Source: JBKEDC01 sp047971925
Lineage (GTDB): Bacteria > Bacteroidota > Bacteroidia > Bacteroidales > Prolixibacteraceae
Reading direction: 5' to 3'
Assembly: GCA_047971925.1 (NCBI GenBank)
Contig: JBKEAC010000121.1
Location: 1-21,839 of the forward strand
Length of the DNA stretch: 21,839 bases
Shown: positions 21,709 through 21,839 of the stretch, piece after piece
How the letters are laid out: each line of letters begins with the position of its first letter
Position numbering within the stretch: position 1 is the first letter of the stretch
Made by a program: the position numbers and the translations under genes
The notes under the pieces: generated by a model
The model's database searches: none
What the model was told of the DNA's origin: nothing
The model's input: the letters and a program-made list of their open reading frames with translations, nothing else

Positions 21709-21839
21709 CTTAAAACACAATTTCAAAATAAAAATGGACCAATAAGGTGTCTTAAAACGCCATTTAAAAATCAAAATGGACTAATAAGTATGATTAAAAC
21801 ACCATTACAAAAAAAATAAGGAATAATAAGATTTCTAAA
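21709..21839. repeat. 42-bp tandem repeat array, open at the window edge
   Basis: Three full units (21709-21750, 21751-21792, 21793-21834) and the first bases of a fourth (CTAAA at 21835). By hand alignment units 1 and 2 agree at 33 of 42 positions and units 2 and 3 at 30 of 42. Shared cores are TTAAAACRC near the start and an AATGGACYAATAAG-like core later. A weaker copy may precede unit 1. The unit is 14 codons long and one frame reads through units 1-2 but stops in unit 3, so I do not call a gene. Units abut directly, so this is not a CRISPR. Confidence 0.85.

Noticed and set aside
21631..21819. 62-residue frame over the 42-bp repeats
   Set aside because: The repeated peptide reflects the repeat length, and the frame stops in unit 3. 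I could not support a real protein.
21709..21839. CRISPR array
   Set aside because: Units abut with no unique spacers and are diverged from each other; no cas gene is in the window.

Overview
The window looks like a chromosomal, largely housekeeping segment from a low-GC member of the Bacteroidota, probably near Bacteroidales. The reasons are: -7 promoter elements of the TAnnTTTG type ahead of several genes, no Shine-Dalgarno pattern, a DUF1573 protein with SCGCT motifs, a 580-residue phospho-sugar mutase, a DciA-type (DUF721) helicase operator next to recF, and the order rsfS-ftsH-(DUF2007)-cdsA-psd-pssA. The species cannot be told from the sequence alone.

Layout. Positions 1-795 hold no convincing gene, but 470-599 folds on paper into a closed, multi-hairpin structured RNA resembling a Bacteroidetes noncoding RNA family. 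It is followed by a strand almost free of C, and by a TAAATTTG promoter with a 16-bp tandem duplication for a 58-residue lipoprotein (796-972). Positions 1171-5635 are all plus strand: gapA with a strong terminator, then miaA, holA, a rhomboid protease and a divergent class IV PLP enzyme. Positions 5825-6821 are minus strand: an FtsB/DivIC-like division protein and a DUF2461 protein. These diverge from ispD (6900), a sirtuin, the DUF1573 secreted protein, and the overlapping pair recF-dciA (to 11030).

From 11051 to 20894 everything is minus strand. In transcription order this is rsfS-ftsH-DUF2007-cdsA-psd-pssA (ribosome silencing, membrane proteolysis and phosphatidylethanolamine synthesis), then rmlD plus a phospho-sugar mutase ending at a strong terminator, then NfeD plus an isoprenylcysteine-methyltransferase-like membrane enzyme. 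Positions 20895-21839 hold no convincing gene but contain an 11-bp phased repeat, imperfect inverted repeats, and a 42-bp tandem repeat array that runs off the window edge.

I found no mobile element, CRISPR, tRNA, rRNA, toxin-antitoxin or defence system. The unexplained material is in the two gene-free flanks (the RNA-like element on the left, the repeat arrays on the right). Lesser points are the sirtuin without its zinc cysteines, NfeD without its usual SPFH partner, the tandem duplication at a promoter, and several promoters and terminators embedded in neighbouring features.
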